This document shows positions 7,561 through 16,241 of a stretch of DNA of 64,000 nt, one piece after another. A model generated the notes under the pieces. It saw only the letters and a program-made list of their open reading frames with translations. It had not been told where the DNA came from and made no database searches. The first letter of the stretch is position 1. The number at the start of each line of letters is the position of its first letter. The position numbers were made by a program, and so were the translations under genes. Origin of the DNA: an uncultured Eubacterium sp. (GTDB lineage: Bacteria > Bacillota > Clostridia > Lachnospirales > Lachnospiraceae); the NCBI GenBank assembly GCA_900547255.1, contig URGC01000001.1, forward strand, positions 1 to 64,000, written 5' to 3'.

Positions 7561-8013
7561 TTATTTTACACCTGTTGAGCCGAATCCACCTTCTCCTCTT
7601 ACAGAATCTTCAAGCTCGCTGACTTCTGTAAACTGTGCATGGTAATATGGGGCGTAAACCATCTGTGCAACACGTTCGCCGTTGTTAACGACAAGAGGTG
7701 TCTCGGAATGATTGTAGAGAGCTACAATGATTTCGCCTCTGTAGTCAGAGTCAATTACGCCGACTTTGTTGGCTGGCGCAACGCCTTTTTTGCATGCCAT
7801 ACCACTTCTTGCATAGATAAGTCCTACAAGTCCTTCTGGAATCTCCATAGCAAGTCCTGTATGTATGAACTGAGTTTCACCGGGATTGATAGTGATGCTT
7901 TCATCTGTACAAGCGTAGAGGTCTGCGCCTGCGGCAAATTCTGTGCCATAAGCTGGAATAGTGGCAGCAGGGTTTAATTTCTTGATTTTGACGTTAGTCT
8001 GCATAATATTCAT
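7561..8013 (-). CDS. dut: dUTP diphosphatase
   Basis: 150-residue trimeric dUTPase, which converts dUTP to dUMP and pyrophosphate, keeping uracil out of DNA and feeding dTMP synthesis. All family motifs are present: AGADLYACTD, YARSGMACKKG, GVIDSDYRGEI (with the catalytic Asp), GERVAQMV and the C-terminal GEGGFGSTG that closes over the site. It lies 33 nt after nrdG in the same direction, a pairing that fits coordinated control of deoxynucleotide pools. An AAGGAG site precedes ATG at 8013; ATG at 8004 is an alternative. Confidence 0.96.
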   Translation of the reverse strand: MNIMQTNVKIKKLNPAATIPAYGTEFAAGADLYACTDESITINPGETQFIHTGLAMEIPEGLVGLIYARSGMACKKGVAPANKVGVIDSDYRGEIIVALYNHSETPLVVNNGERVAQMVYAPYYHAQFTEVSELEDSVRGEGGFGSTGVK

Positions 8014-8046
8014 TTTTTTAAATCTCCTTAGTTAATTTTAAATAAG

Positions 8047-8577
8047 TTAGATGCTGTCCAGGTCGAATAGCACAACATCGCCAGATGCAAGCGAAGTTGG
8101 CACATCAATTGTGCGCTGGTTGGATGAGCCTTTGAATTTCAGCATCATATCCTTCTGGTCAATCATAAATGGACCGTCTACAAGGACATCTATGTAGTCA
8201 AGAATTTCTCTTGTGTGAGGAAGATTCTTACACATATTATTAAGAATATCTTTGTCGTAAAGATATCCGGTAAAACACCAGATGGACTTGGAAGGGTATT
8301 CTGTCTTGATTTTCCGAAGGAGGTTAAGAACCTCTGGCTGGTTTTCTGGCTCAAATGGTTCACCGCCAAGCAGTGTGAAGCCCGTGATATAGCCGGGCTT
8401 AAGCGAGTCTAATATCTCATTGACTGTATCTTCTGTGAATGGCCTGCCGTAGTTAAAGTCCCATGCAATTTCGTTAAAACAGCCTTTGCATCTGTGCGTG
8501 CAGCCACTTACAAAAAGAGAAGTCCGTACACCTGGGCCGTTGGCAATATCACAGAATTTTATCTCTGCATAATTCAA
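8047..8577 (-). CDS. nrdG: Anaerobic ribonucleotide reductase activating protein
   Basis: 176-residue radical-SAM activase, which installs the glycyl radical on class III reductase NrdD. The iron-sulfur motif CTHRCKGC (C-x3-C-x2-C) and the N-terminal FCDIANGPGVRTSLFVSGC are typical; GFTLLGGEPF is the SAM-binding GGE motif. The partner nrdD is not in the window, which is unusual since the two are often adjacent. First gene of the leftward nrdG-dut unit. The upstream gap 8578-8785 separates it from the divergent YetA-like gene. Confidence 0.93.
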   Translation of the reverse strand: MNYAEIKFCDIANGPGVRTSLFVSGCTHRCKGCFNEIAWDFNYGRPFTEDTVNEILDSLKPGYITGFTLLGGEPFEPENQPEVLNLLRKIKTEYPSKSIWCFTGYLYDKDILNNMCKNLPHTREILDYIDVLVDGPFMIDQKDMMLKFKGSSNQRTIDVPTSLASGDVVLFDLDSI

Positions 8578-8785
8578 ATTAATTCACTCCATTTCATAGA
8601 ATAATCCAGATGATTGTCTGAATAACACAGATGTTAGTATATCAGATTTTGGGTGTAAGTCCTATATTAATTTATAAAAGAATGCTATTTTTCTGTAAAA
8701 ATGTATAGAAGATATTTTATTTTAGTGGAGACTAACCTGGTCGTATGTTAACATATTAACAACGAATTTTAAAGGAGATGTGATT

Positions 8786-11182
8786 ATGGCAGAGATGATT
8801 GATATTATGTTTGATAAGCTTTACAGATATGACAGGATAGCTGAACCTTGCGGAGTGTGTATCCCGGTTGGCAAGGGAAAGCTTTACAATACAGATAAAG
8901 TGTCAATATATCAGGATGGTGTGAAGATGCTTTCCCAGACTAAGGTTACATCAAGATATCCAGATGGTTCAGTAAGATATATGTATGTAAGATTTCAGGC
9001 AGACCTTCCGGGTAATAAGGGAACAGCACTTAAACTGGCATTTGAGGACTCAGGCAGTGCAGAAGAGAATAAAGACTGCATGAAGATTAAAGTGACAGAT
9101 AACAGTGATGGATATACAGTTGACACAGGCGTGCTTAAATTCAGCGTAAAAGATGATTCAGATGGAATATTTGAGAGCGTGCAGGATGGATATAAAGATT
9201 ATACTAAAGATAATTTTGCAGGACCTTTCCTTAAAGATGGCAATGGAATTAAATACGATGTTAAAATCGGTAAATGGTACGTTGCAGAGCAGGGTGATGT
9301 GTGCACTATTCTTACAGCCGATGGAAGTAATGTATCATCAGGCAGTGACAATACATATAAGTTCCAGATAAGGCTTACTGCATATGCTGGAAAGCCATGG
9401 GTTGAGGTTTCATACAGATTATTTAACACAAGCTCAGATTCACTTCATGTTGCATCATTGTGCTTCTATGCCAAGGCAGATAAAGAAGCTGTGATAGATG
9501 ACAGATTATCAGATATGCAGTATGAGTCAGAGCCTGATTCAACAGGCTGTGGCGACAAGCTTACAGACAATTCCAATACAACAGGGCCTGTATATTTTAC
9601 AAGAGGCATAACAGAGCTTCCAATGTTTGATGAAAGAATTGACGTGTCAGGCGTGAGGACGATAGCGTCAATCTCTAATTATAAGACAGATTTCTTTATA
9701 GGAAGAGATGGCTGTGAGGTTAACAGGGTAATTGATGACAAGCATCTGATTAATGAAGCTAATGAGCATTTCGGTGAAGTGTTCTATGGAACATTTATGG
9801 CAGACAGAACTGATAAGGACGGCGGTGTGTGTATTACTGTCTATCAGGCGCAGCAGAATTATCCTAAGGCAGTCAAGGCAGATAAGAATGGTATAGTTAT
9901 CATGCTTGTGCCAGAGGGAGTTAACAAGGTTGTTATGCATTCAGGAATGGCAAGAGAGCAGAAGTTTTTAATGCATTTTCATGCTCCATCAGAATCAATA
10001 CTTGAACTTGATAACAGAAGCCTTATATACCAGATGCCGGATAAGCCATATATCAGCCCGGCAGTATTCAAAGAAGCAGGGGTTATGATAGATGTATTCC
10101 CAGAGATTCTGGATGACGATGTGGAGATTGCACTTATTGCTCAGGGCGATTCACATTCAAGGTGCTATGGAATGATGAACTGGGGCGATACAATAGATGC
10201 CAATTATACCCGTCAGGGAAGGGGCAATGGCAGGGCTGTATGGAGCAACAACGAATATGATTACCCACATTCATGTGCCTTACAGTATGCAAGAACTGGA
10301 ATAAGAAGATTCCATGATTATCTTGTGACAGCTGCATCACACTGGATGGATGTGGACGTGTGCCACTACAGCGATAATCCTTTAAGAATAGGCGGACAGT
10401 GGGAGCATACAGCGGGGCACTGCGACAACGGACTTATGGTATGCTCACATGAGTGGGTTGAAGGACTTATAGATTATTATCACTTTACAGGTGATGAGAG
10501 GGGGCTTGAGACGGCACTTGGCATAGCTGATAACGTGTCAAGGCTTCTTGATACTCCTATGTATGCAAAGCCGGGCGAGGCAAATGCAAGAGAGACAGGA
10601 TGGGCGTTGAGAACACTCACTGCAATGTATGTTGAGACTGGTGATGAGAGATGGCTTGCCAAATGTGAGTGGATAATCAACAGCTTTAAAGCATGGACAG
10701 ATGAATACGGCGAATGGCTTGCACCTTATACCGATAACACAACTGTAAGAGTAGGATTTATGATTTCAGTAGCAGTCGGTTCAGTAATGCGCTATTACAG
10801 GGCATTCCCAAGAGAAGATATCAAGGAAATGCTTCTTAAGGCAATTGACGACTTAATCGAGAACTGTCTTCTTGATGTGGGACTGTTCTATTATAAAGAG
10901 CTTCCTAGCCTTGCAAGACTTGGCAATAATACACTGCTTCTTGAATCGCTTGCAATAGGATATGAGCTTACAGGTGATGTTAAGTACTTAAAGCCGGGTA
11001 TCAAGACATTTAAAAAGGCAGTTGCAAACATGGCTAAGACAGCACTTGGAGCCAAGAAAATTGTTGAGGATGCAGTTGTTGTTGATGGTGATGGAACTAA
11101 GGGCTTTGCACAGGGACTGATTCCTGTTATTACATATTACAAAGCTATATCTGATACAGGACTGTGGAAACCACAGGCATAG
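8786..11182 (+). CDS. YetA/PcRGLX-like polysaccharide-active protein, possible rhamnogalacturonan exo-lyase
   Basis: 798 residues, no signal peptide, so cytoplasmic. The N-terminal part (about 1-110) looks like the RIFT beta-barrel of the PcRGLX/YetA family, followed by a long beta domain to about residue 430. From about 440 the sequence has the pattern of an (alpha/alpha) barrel: HDYLVTAASHWMDVDVCHY, then GGQWEHTAGHCDNGLM and HEWVEGLIDYYHFTGDERGL. Family members sit in rhamnogalacturonan-I loci (B. subtilis yetA) or are fungal exo-lyases of family PL26. A role in degrading imported pectin oligosaccharides is inferred. The start at 8786 follows AAAGGAG by 8 nt. A GTTAACATATTAAC palindrome at 8747-8760 might be an operator. 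Confidence 0.65.
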   Translation: MAEMIDIMFDKLYRYDRIAEPCGVCIPVGKGKLYNTDKVSIYQDGVKMLSQTKVTSRYPDGSVRYMYVRFQADLPGNKGTALKLAFEDSGSAEENKDCMKIKVTDNSDGYTVDTGVLKFSVKDDSDGIFESVQDGYKDYTKDNFAGPFLKDGNGIKYDVKIGKWYVAEQGDVCTILTADGSNVSSGSDNTYKFQIRLTAYAGKPWVEVSYRLFNTSSDSLHVASLCFYAKADKEAVIDDRLSDMQYESEPDSTGCGDKLTDNSNTTGPVYFTRGITELPMFDERIDVSGVRTIASISNYKTDFFIGRDGCEVNRVIDDKHLINEANEHFGEVFYGTFMADRTDKDGGVCITVYQAQQNYPKAVKADKNGIVIMLVPEGVNKVVMHSGMAREQKFLMHFHAPSESILELDNRSLIYQMPDKPYISPAVFKEAGVMIDVFPEILDDDVEIALIAQGDSHSRCYGMMNWGDTIDANYTRQGRGNGRAVWSNNEYDYPHSCALQYARTGIRRFHDYLVTAASHWMDVDVCHYSDNPLRIGGQWEHTAGHCDNGLMVCSHEWVEGLIDYYHFTGDERGLETALGIADNVSRLLDTPMYAKPGEANARETGWALRTLTAMYVETGDERWLAKCEWIINSFKAWTDEYGEWLAPYTDNTTVRVGFMISVAVGSVMRYYRAFPREDIKEMLLKAIDDLIENCLLDVGLFYYKELPSLARLGNNTLLLESLAIGYELTGDVKYLKPGIKTFKKAVANMAKTALGAKKIVEDAVVVDGDGTKGFAQGLIPVITYYKAISDTGLWKPQA

Positions 11183-11208
11183 AAAATTTATAACTGGATG
11201 ATTAATAT

Positions 11209-11249
11209 AATACGCCTTATAGCATAACTCTGCTATAAGGCGTATTTGA
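11209..11249 (+). terminator. Terminator after the YetA-like gene
   Basis: Perfect 15-bp arms, 11209-11223 and 11232-11246, 8-nt loop, then T residues. Confidence 0.85.
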
Positions 11250-11266
11250 TATTGCAGTATAAGCTG

Positions 11267-11287
11267 TCCATAGTTTTAAACTATGGA
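11267..11287. promoter_or_regulatory. Palindrome, possible operator
   Basis: 9-bp perfect inverted repeat (TCCATAGTT/AACTATGGA) around TTA, about 75 bp before the -35 box of the next gene. Either a regulator site or a small hairpin. Confidence 0.35.
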
Positions 11288-11361
11288 TAACCTATATTTT
11301 TATCTATTGTACAGAAAATATAGCTCAATTTATAATGAAGAACAGCTCTGCGGCAGCTTAA

Positions 11362-11390
11362 TTGACGTAATATTCTAAAGGTAGTACAAT
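11362..11390 (+). promoter_or_regulatory. Promoter of the isomerase/epimerase gene
   Basis: TTGACG at 11362-11367, 17-bp spacer, TACAAT at 11385-11390; the ATG follows 43 bp later with AGGAGG in front. Confidence 0.75.
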
Positions 11391-11433
11391 ATAATATATT
11401 TATGAAAATTCGTACTAACAGGAGGATTATCAC

Positions 11434-12270
11434 ATGCGTTTAGGTATCAGAGCACATGACGTGGCATATGCGCCACTTGAACAGTTAATTCCTAATATTC
11501 ACAATCAGGGATTTAAATGTATGCATATAGCATTAAGCAAATCAATCAAGGAGTTCAAGCCAGATATATGTACAATGACTCCGGGACTTGCTATGTATAT
11601 GAAGGAACTTTGTCAGGAGAATAAGGTAGATGTTGCTGTACTTGGCTGTTATCTTAACCTTTGCAATCCTAATCCAGAGAAGCATGCGCAGATAGTTGAG
11701 AAGTACAAGGCTCATATCAGATTTGCAAGCATACTTGGATGCGGCGTTGTGGGAACAGAGACAGGTGCTGTCAATGAAGAGTACAAGTATGAGCCAGCTA
11801 ACCATACAGAAGAGGCTTTAGAGGAATTCATTAAGAATTTAAGACCAATCGTTAAATATGCTGAGCAGTTCGGTGTTATAGTGGCAATCGAGCCAGTATG
11901 GAAGCATATCGTGTATACAGTTGAGAGAGCAAGAAAGGTTCTTGATGCAATTGACTCACCTAACCTTCAGATAATATTTGACCCGGTTAACCTTTTATGT
12001 GTAGATAATCTTTCACAGCAGGATGAGATTATAGAGAAGGCATTTGAACTTTTAAGAGACGAGATTGCTATTGTACACTGCAAGGATTATGTTGTTGAGG
12101 GTGATGAGCTTAAATCAATAGCAGCAGGTACAGGCGGACTTAATTATCCACTTCTTTTAAAGAAGATTAAGGAGTATAAGCCATATGTACATGTTACTCT
12201 TGAGAATACTGTTCCAGAGAATGCAATAGCAACAAGAGAATTTATGGAAAGAACATACGCACAGGTGTAA
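11434..12270 (+). CDS. Sugar phosphate isomerase/epimerase family protein (TIM barrel)
   Basis: 278 residues of the AP-endonuclease-2/xylose-isomerase-like TIM-barrel family. Metal ligands are visible along the barrel: Glu in VGTETGAV, VAIEPVWKH, IFDPVNLL and IVHCKDY. These enzymes interconvert ketoses or their 3-epimers; the substrate is not evident. The preceding YetA-like enzyme suggests carbohydrate breakdown, though this gene has its own promoter. A GGAGG lies 8 nt before ATG. Confidence 0.8.
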   Translation: MRLGIRAHDVAYAPLEQLIPNIHNQGFKCMHIALSKSIKEFKPDICTMTPGLAMYMKELCQENKVDVAVLGCYLNLCNPNPEKHAQIVEKYKAHIRFASILGCGVVGTETGAVNEEYKYEPANHTEEALEEFIKNLRPIVKYAEQFGVIVAIEPVWKHIVYTVERARKVLDAIDSPNLQIIFDPVNLLCVDNLSQQDEIIEKAFELLRDEIAIVHCKDYVVEGDELKSIAAGTGGLNYPLLLKKIKEYKPYVHVTLENTVPENAIATREFMERTYAQV

Positions 12271-12274
12271 GGAT

Positions 12275-12550
12275 ATGTGGGTTTTAATATTATTATATCT
12301 GTTTGTAGCCAATGTTGTAACATTTGTGATATTCGGCATTGATAAGCACAAGGCAATTAAGCATGAGTGGAGAATACCGGAAGGTTCACTTATGGGATTT
12401 GCAGCGTTAGGTGGAGCACTTGGGGCACTGCTTGGAATGAAGTTTTACAGACATAAGACCAGGCATGCAAAGTTTACAGTTGGTGTTCCGCTGATACTTG
12501 TTACACATATATTTTTACTTATAATGCTATACATGTACATTCCGTATTAG
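12275..12550 (+). CDS. DUF1294 family small membrane protein
   Basis: 91 residues with hydrophobic stretches at about 3-20, 38-53 and 68-88. The FGIDKHKAIKHEWRIPE segment followed by glycine-rich GGALGALLGM and RHKTRHAKF is the DUF1294 pattern. Function is unknown for the family. It starts 4 nt after the isomerase stop and is probably translationally linked to it. Confidence 0.85.
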   Translation: MWVLILLYLFVANVVTFVIFGIDKHKAIKHEWRIPEGSLMGFAALGGALGALLGMKFYRHKTRHAKFTVGVPLILVTHIFLLIMLYMYIPY

Positions 12551-12570
12551 ACAGAAGGCTGGAGATATTG

Positions 12571-12843
12571 ATGAGTGGGAATAATTATAAGTTTTTCTGT
12601 AATCATGACTGCGAGTATTACCCATGTCATAAGATGCCGGATGGCGAGGAATTAAACTGCCTGTTCTGCTATTGTCCGCTGTATGCACTTGGCAAAGAGT
12701 GTGGCGGCAATTACCGTATAACAGCCAAGGGGATAAAGGACTGCACCAATTGTACAGTCTGCCATGGCAAAGATGGGTATGAGCACGTCAGGAGTAAGAT
12801 TGGCGGTATTATCAGCAGAGTTTCTGATAATCTGTCTGAATAA
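12571..12843 (+). CDS. Cysteine-rich small-domain protein (cobalamin-locus associated)
   Basis: 90 residues with about ten cysteines in pairs: NHDCEYYPCHK, LNCLFCYCPLY, and CTNCTVCHG. This is the pattern of the Cys_rich_small (zinc-ribbon-like) family often found beside or fused to cobalamin genes. It probably binds Zn or an iron-sulfur cluster; the function is unknown. Start ATG 12571 lies 6 nt after GGAG. It opens the B12 locus, immediately before the importer genes. Confidence 0.75.
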   Translation: MSGNNYKFFCNHDCEYYPCHKMPDGEELNCLFCYCPLYALGKECGGNYRITAKGIKDCTNCTVCHGKDGYEHVRSKIGGIISRVSDNLSE

Positions 12844-12868
12844 CGACAATGATAAAAGGGGAAAGATA

Positions 12869-14041
12869 ATGATTAAGAAAAACATTTTCAAGAAAATTGC
12901 AGCCTGTGTAATGATAGCAGTTATGGCTGTGTCTGTAGCAGCATGTGGCAGCACTAATGCCGACAGCAATAACAAGGCAGCCAATGAGGCATCACAGTAC
13001 TCAGGCAAGCTTGAGCTTGACCACAGCGTTGAATTCAAGTATGCAAAAAATATATCTATAGATGTATACAAGGGCGGATATAAGATGATTAAGATTACAC
13101 AGAACAATCCGTTCCTTGTAGTTCCAGAGGGAATGGCAGTTCCAACTGATATTGGCAGTGATGTATGTGTATTACAGCAGCCAATTGACAATATTATAGT
13201 ATCATCAACACCAACAATGTCATTACTTAATTCATTAGATTGTCTTGATAAGGTATCTCTTACAACAACAGACAAGAGTGGATGGTATATTGACAGTGTT
13301 AAGAACAAGCTTGAATCAGGTGACATTAAGTATATTGGTTCTTATCAGGAGCCAGATTACGAGATGATTGCTGCTTCAGGTTCTACATTTGGTGTATTCT
13401 CAACTATGTTAAAGGATGAAGTTGCAGACAAGCTCAAGCAGCTTAATGTCAATTACATTCTTGACCAGTCAAGTGCAGAGGATCATCCATTAGCAAGAGT
13501 TGAATGGATTAAGGTGTACGGAGCTTTATTTAACAAGGAAGCTGAGGCTGATAAGCACTTTGCAGAGCAGGAGAAGCTTGTAACAGATATACAGAATAAT
13601 TCTAAGACAACAGATAAGACTGTAGCAGTATTCTATATAACATCCAAGGGCGACCTTTATACACGTAACAGTGATGATTACATGACTAAGATGGTAACAC
13701 TTGCCGGTGGTAAGTATGTCCTTGATGGCAAGGTTGGTGTAGGCAAGACTGGTACAACTAAGATGGAGGCAGAGGCTTTCTATTCATCAGCTAAGGATGC
13801 AGATATTATTATCTATATCTGGAGCATGGGCGGCAAGCCAGCTACAATAGCAGACCTTGTTGCAAAGAGTGAAGTACTTGGTGATATGAAGGCTGTTAAG
13901 GATGGCAGCGTATGGTGTACTACAGCAGATTTCTTCCAGACATCAAGCACAATTGGTAATATAATCAGCGATATCAGCAAGGTTGTAACATCAACAGATT
14001 CTAATACAGATAAGTACACATATCTGTTCAAGTTAAAATAA
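12869..14041 (+). CDS. Cobalamin/iron-type ABC transporter substrate-binding lipoprotein
   Basis: 390 residues. Lipoprotein signal at the N-terminus (basic MIKKNIFKK, hydrophobic stretch, SVAAC with the lipid-anchored Cys at about 25). The remainder is a class III periplasmic-binding-protein fold of the BtuF/FepB type, with two lobes joined by a long helix around residues 190-235. The gene abuts a FecCD permease and a BtuD-type ATPase and leads into cobalamin assembly genes, so cobinamide or cobalamin is the likeliest cargo. The start follows AAAGGGGAAAG. Iron-siderophore cargo is possible by family alone. Confidence 0.8.
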   Translation: MIKKNIFKKIAACVMIAVMAVSVAACGSTNADSNNKAANEASQYSGKLELDHSVEFKYAKNISIDVYKGGYKMIKITQNNPFLVVPEGMAVPTDIGSDVCVLQQPIDNIIVSSTPTMSLLNSLDCLDKVSLTTTDKSGWYIDSVKNKLESGDIKYIGSYQEPDYEMIAASGSTFGVFSTMLKDEVADKLKQLNVNYILDQSSAEDHPLARVEWIKVYGALFNKEAEADKHFAEQEKLVTDIQNNSKTTDKTVAVFYITSKGDLYTRNSDDYMTKMVTLAGGKYVLDGKVGVGKTGTTKMEAEAFYSSAKDADIIIYIWSMGGKPATIADLVAKSEVLGDMKAVKDGSVWCTTADFFQTSSTIGNIISDISKVVTSTDSNTDKYTYLFKLK

Positions 14042-14042
14042 A

Positions 14043-15086
14043 ATGAGTAAGACAGGATTGTTATCAAATAAAAATAACGGACTCAGGTATCTGCTTGTAT
14101 TAATATTCCTGATTTTTATGTTTGTGCTGGCTGTTATTGCTAATATCAATACAGGAAGCGTGCATATTAACGTAAAAGAAATTTTTGACATTATCGTGTT
14201 AAAGAAGCAGACGGATATATCGAGTTATAATATAATATGGAAGATAAGACTTCCAAGAATGATGACAGCAGCGGTGCTTGGCGGGGCTTTAGCCCTGTCA
14301 GGCTTTCTTTTGCAGACTTTTTTCCGCAATCCGATAGCTGGTCCATATGTGTTAGGAATCTCGGCGGGAGCTAAAATGCTTCTTGCGGCATTTACAATTG
14401 TGTTTGCACAGTTCTTTTCTTCTATGCCGGTAGGTCTTACAGTTATTGTAACATTTGCAGGTTCAATGATATCAATGCTGTTCGTGCTGTTGTTTGCGGG
14501 ATATGTGCATAATATGTCTGTACTTCTCGTTATAGGAATAATGGTAAGTAATATATGCAGTGCAATTACAGATTTTATGATTAACTTTGCCAATGAGGCG
14601 CAGATTGTCAATCTGACACACTGGTCACTGGGAAGCTTTTCAGGAGCCAGATGGTCTGATGTCAAGGTTGCATCTGTGATTGTATTTACAACATTTATAA
14701 TGACGATATTTGTAAGCAAGCCAATGTCTGCATATCAGCTTGGAGAGGGATATGCAAGAAGCATGGGCGTTAATATCAAGCTGTTCCGTATAGTGCTTAT
14801 TATTCTTTCAAGCATGCTGTCAGCGTGTGTCACAGCTTTTGCCGGACCTATAGCATTTGTGGGAATAGCGGTGCCACATATAACCAAGCTTATGTTAAAG
14901 ACATCTAAACCGATTATCATGATACCGACTGTTTTCCTGACAGGTGGAGTGTTCTGTATGCTCTGTGACCTGTGTGCAAGGACAATTCTTTCTCCTACAG
15001 AATTATCACTTGGAACAGTGACATCAATCGTTGGTGCGCCAGTTGTCATAGCACTTATGCTTAAACAGAGAAAGGGGCAGCAGTGA
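14043..15086 (+). CDS. FecCD/BtuC-family ABC transporter permease
   Basis: 347 residues, about ten membrane helices. Signature regions: IRLPRMMTAAVLGGALALSG near residue 70, NPIAGPYVLGISAGA, and the C-terminal PIAFVGIAVPHITK where the ATPase docks. It forms the membrane channel for corrinoid import. It starts 1 nt after the stop of the binding protein, and the ATPase start overlaps its stop, so the three are coupled. Confidence 0.9.
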   Translation: MSKTGLLSNKNNGLRYLLVLIFLIFMFVLAVIANINTGSVHINVKEIFDIIVLKKQTDISSYNIIWKIRLPRMMTAAVLGGALALSGFLLQTFFRNPIAGPYVLGISAGAKMLLAAFTIVFAQFFSSMPVGLTVIVTFAGSMISMLFVLLFAGYVHNMSVLLVIGIMVSNICSAITDFMINFANEAQIVNLTHWSLGSFSGARWSDVKVASVIVFTTFIMTIFVSKPMSAYQLGEGYARSMGVNIKLFRIVLIILSSMLSACVTAFAGPIAFVGIAVPHITKLMLKTSKPIIMIPTVFLTGGVFCMLCDLCARTILSPTELSLGTVTSIVGAPVVIALMLKQRKGQQ

Positions 15087-16192
15087 TGGGGAAAACGTAT
15101 ATAAGTACAGATAATCTGTGTGTCGGTTACAGTGGCAGGACAGTTGTTGACAATGTCAATATAGATGTAAAAAGGGGCGAGATATTAGCCCTTATCGGGC
15201 CTAATGGCGCAGGAAAATCTACTATTCTAAAGACACTTACAAGACAGTTATCCAAAATAAGCGGTGTCGTAATGCTTGATGATACTGAGCTTAATAAAAT
15301 CAGCGTAAGAGACCTTGCAACCAGAATGTCAGTTGTGCTGACAGAAAGAATAGAGCCAGAGCTTCTTACATGTAAAGATGTTGTTGCTATGGGACGTTAT
15401 CCTTATACTGATGGCTTTGGAAGGCTGACAGATGAGGACGAAAGAATTGTGCGTGAATCACTTGAGAGTGTCAACGGACTTGAACTTGCTGATAAAAGTT
15501 TTGATGCCATAAGTGATGGACAACGCCAGAGAATCATGCTTGCGAGGGCATTGTGCCAGCAGCCGGATATAATGATACTTGATGAGCCGACATCGTATCT
15601 TGATATACGATATAAAGTTGAACTTCTTAATATATTAAGAGACATGGCAAACCGTGGTATTACAATAATTCTTTCTCTGCATGAGATTGACCTTGCGTAT
15701 AAGCTTGCTGACAGAATTCTATGTGTCAATGGCAAAGAGATGCTTATGCTTGGAACGCCGGAAGAGATCTTTAGTGGCAATACAATAGAGAAGCTGTTTG
15801 GACTTGAAGAAGGTGTATATGAGAACAGGTTTGGAAGCGTTGAATTGAAAAAATCGGACAATACTCCGGACGTCCTTGTTATAGGCGGCAGCGGCAGTGG
15901 AATAGAAGTTTACCGCAGATTACAGAAGAAGGGCAGGGCATTTTATGCAGGGCTGCTTTATGAAAATGACTGTGATATTCCGGTAGCAAAGGCACTTGCC
16001 ACAGATGTTGTGGCTGAGAAGGCATTTATGCCAGTATCAGATGAGAACAAGAATAGAATGTATAAGCTGCTTGAGAGTGTGGATTATGTAATTGACTGTG
16101 GATGCGGGCATGGCGAATATGATAAGATTAACAGTGAAATTATCCGGCTTGCAGAGAGTAAAGGCAAATTAACAGACATAAGCAGCTTATGA
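15086..16192 (+). CDS. BtuD/FecE-type ABC ATPase with unusual C-terminal domain
   Basis: 368 residues. The ATPase part (about 1-255) has Walker A GPNGAGKST, signature ISDGQRQR (Asp replaces the first Gly of the usual SGGQ), Walker B IMILDEPTS and switch LSLHE. Residues about 260-368 form an extra Rossmann-like domain beginning VLVIGGSGSGIEVYRRLQ, with GRAFYAGLLYEND, ATDVVAEKAFMPVS and VDYVIDCGCGHG. FecE-type ATPases normally end near residue 260. The extension may bind a nucleotide or the substrate; this is not established. ATG 15086 overlaps the permease stop. Confidence 0.88.
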   Translation: MGKTYISTDNLCVGYSGRTVVDNVNIDVKRGEILALIGPNGAGKSTILKTLTRQLSKISGVVMLDDTELNKISVRDLATRMSVVLTERIEPELLTCKDVVAMGRYPYTDGFGRLTDEDERIVRESLESVNGLELADKSFDAISDGQRQRIMLARALCQQPDIMILDEPTSYLDIRYKVELLNILRDMANRGITIILSLHEIDLAYKLADRILCVNGKEMLMLGTPEEIFSGNTIEKLFGLEEGVYENRFGSVELKKSDNTPDVLVIGGSGSGIEVYRRLQKKGRAFYAGLLYENDCDIPVAKALATDVVAEKAFMPVSDENKNRMYKLLESVDYVIDCGCGHGEYDKINSEIIRLAESKGKLTDISSL

Positions 16193-16241
16193 TAGTAATG
16201 GCGAATTATAGAAATCTGAATAATATATAGGAGCAGATGAC

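Noticed and set aside
11183..11433. Cobalamin or other riboswitch before the B12 locus
   Set aside because: The gap holds a terminator, a small palindrome and a standard promoter; no B12 box or other riboswitch core was recognised.
12652..13326. 224-residue leftward frame opposite the cobalamin binding-protein gene
   Set aside because: It overlaps two well-supported rightward genes, has no ribosome site and no family features.
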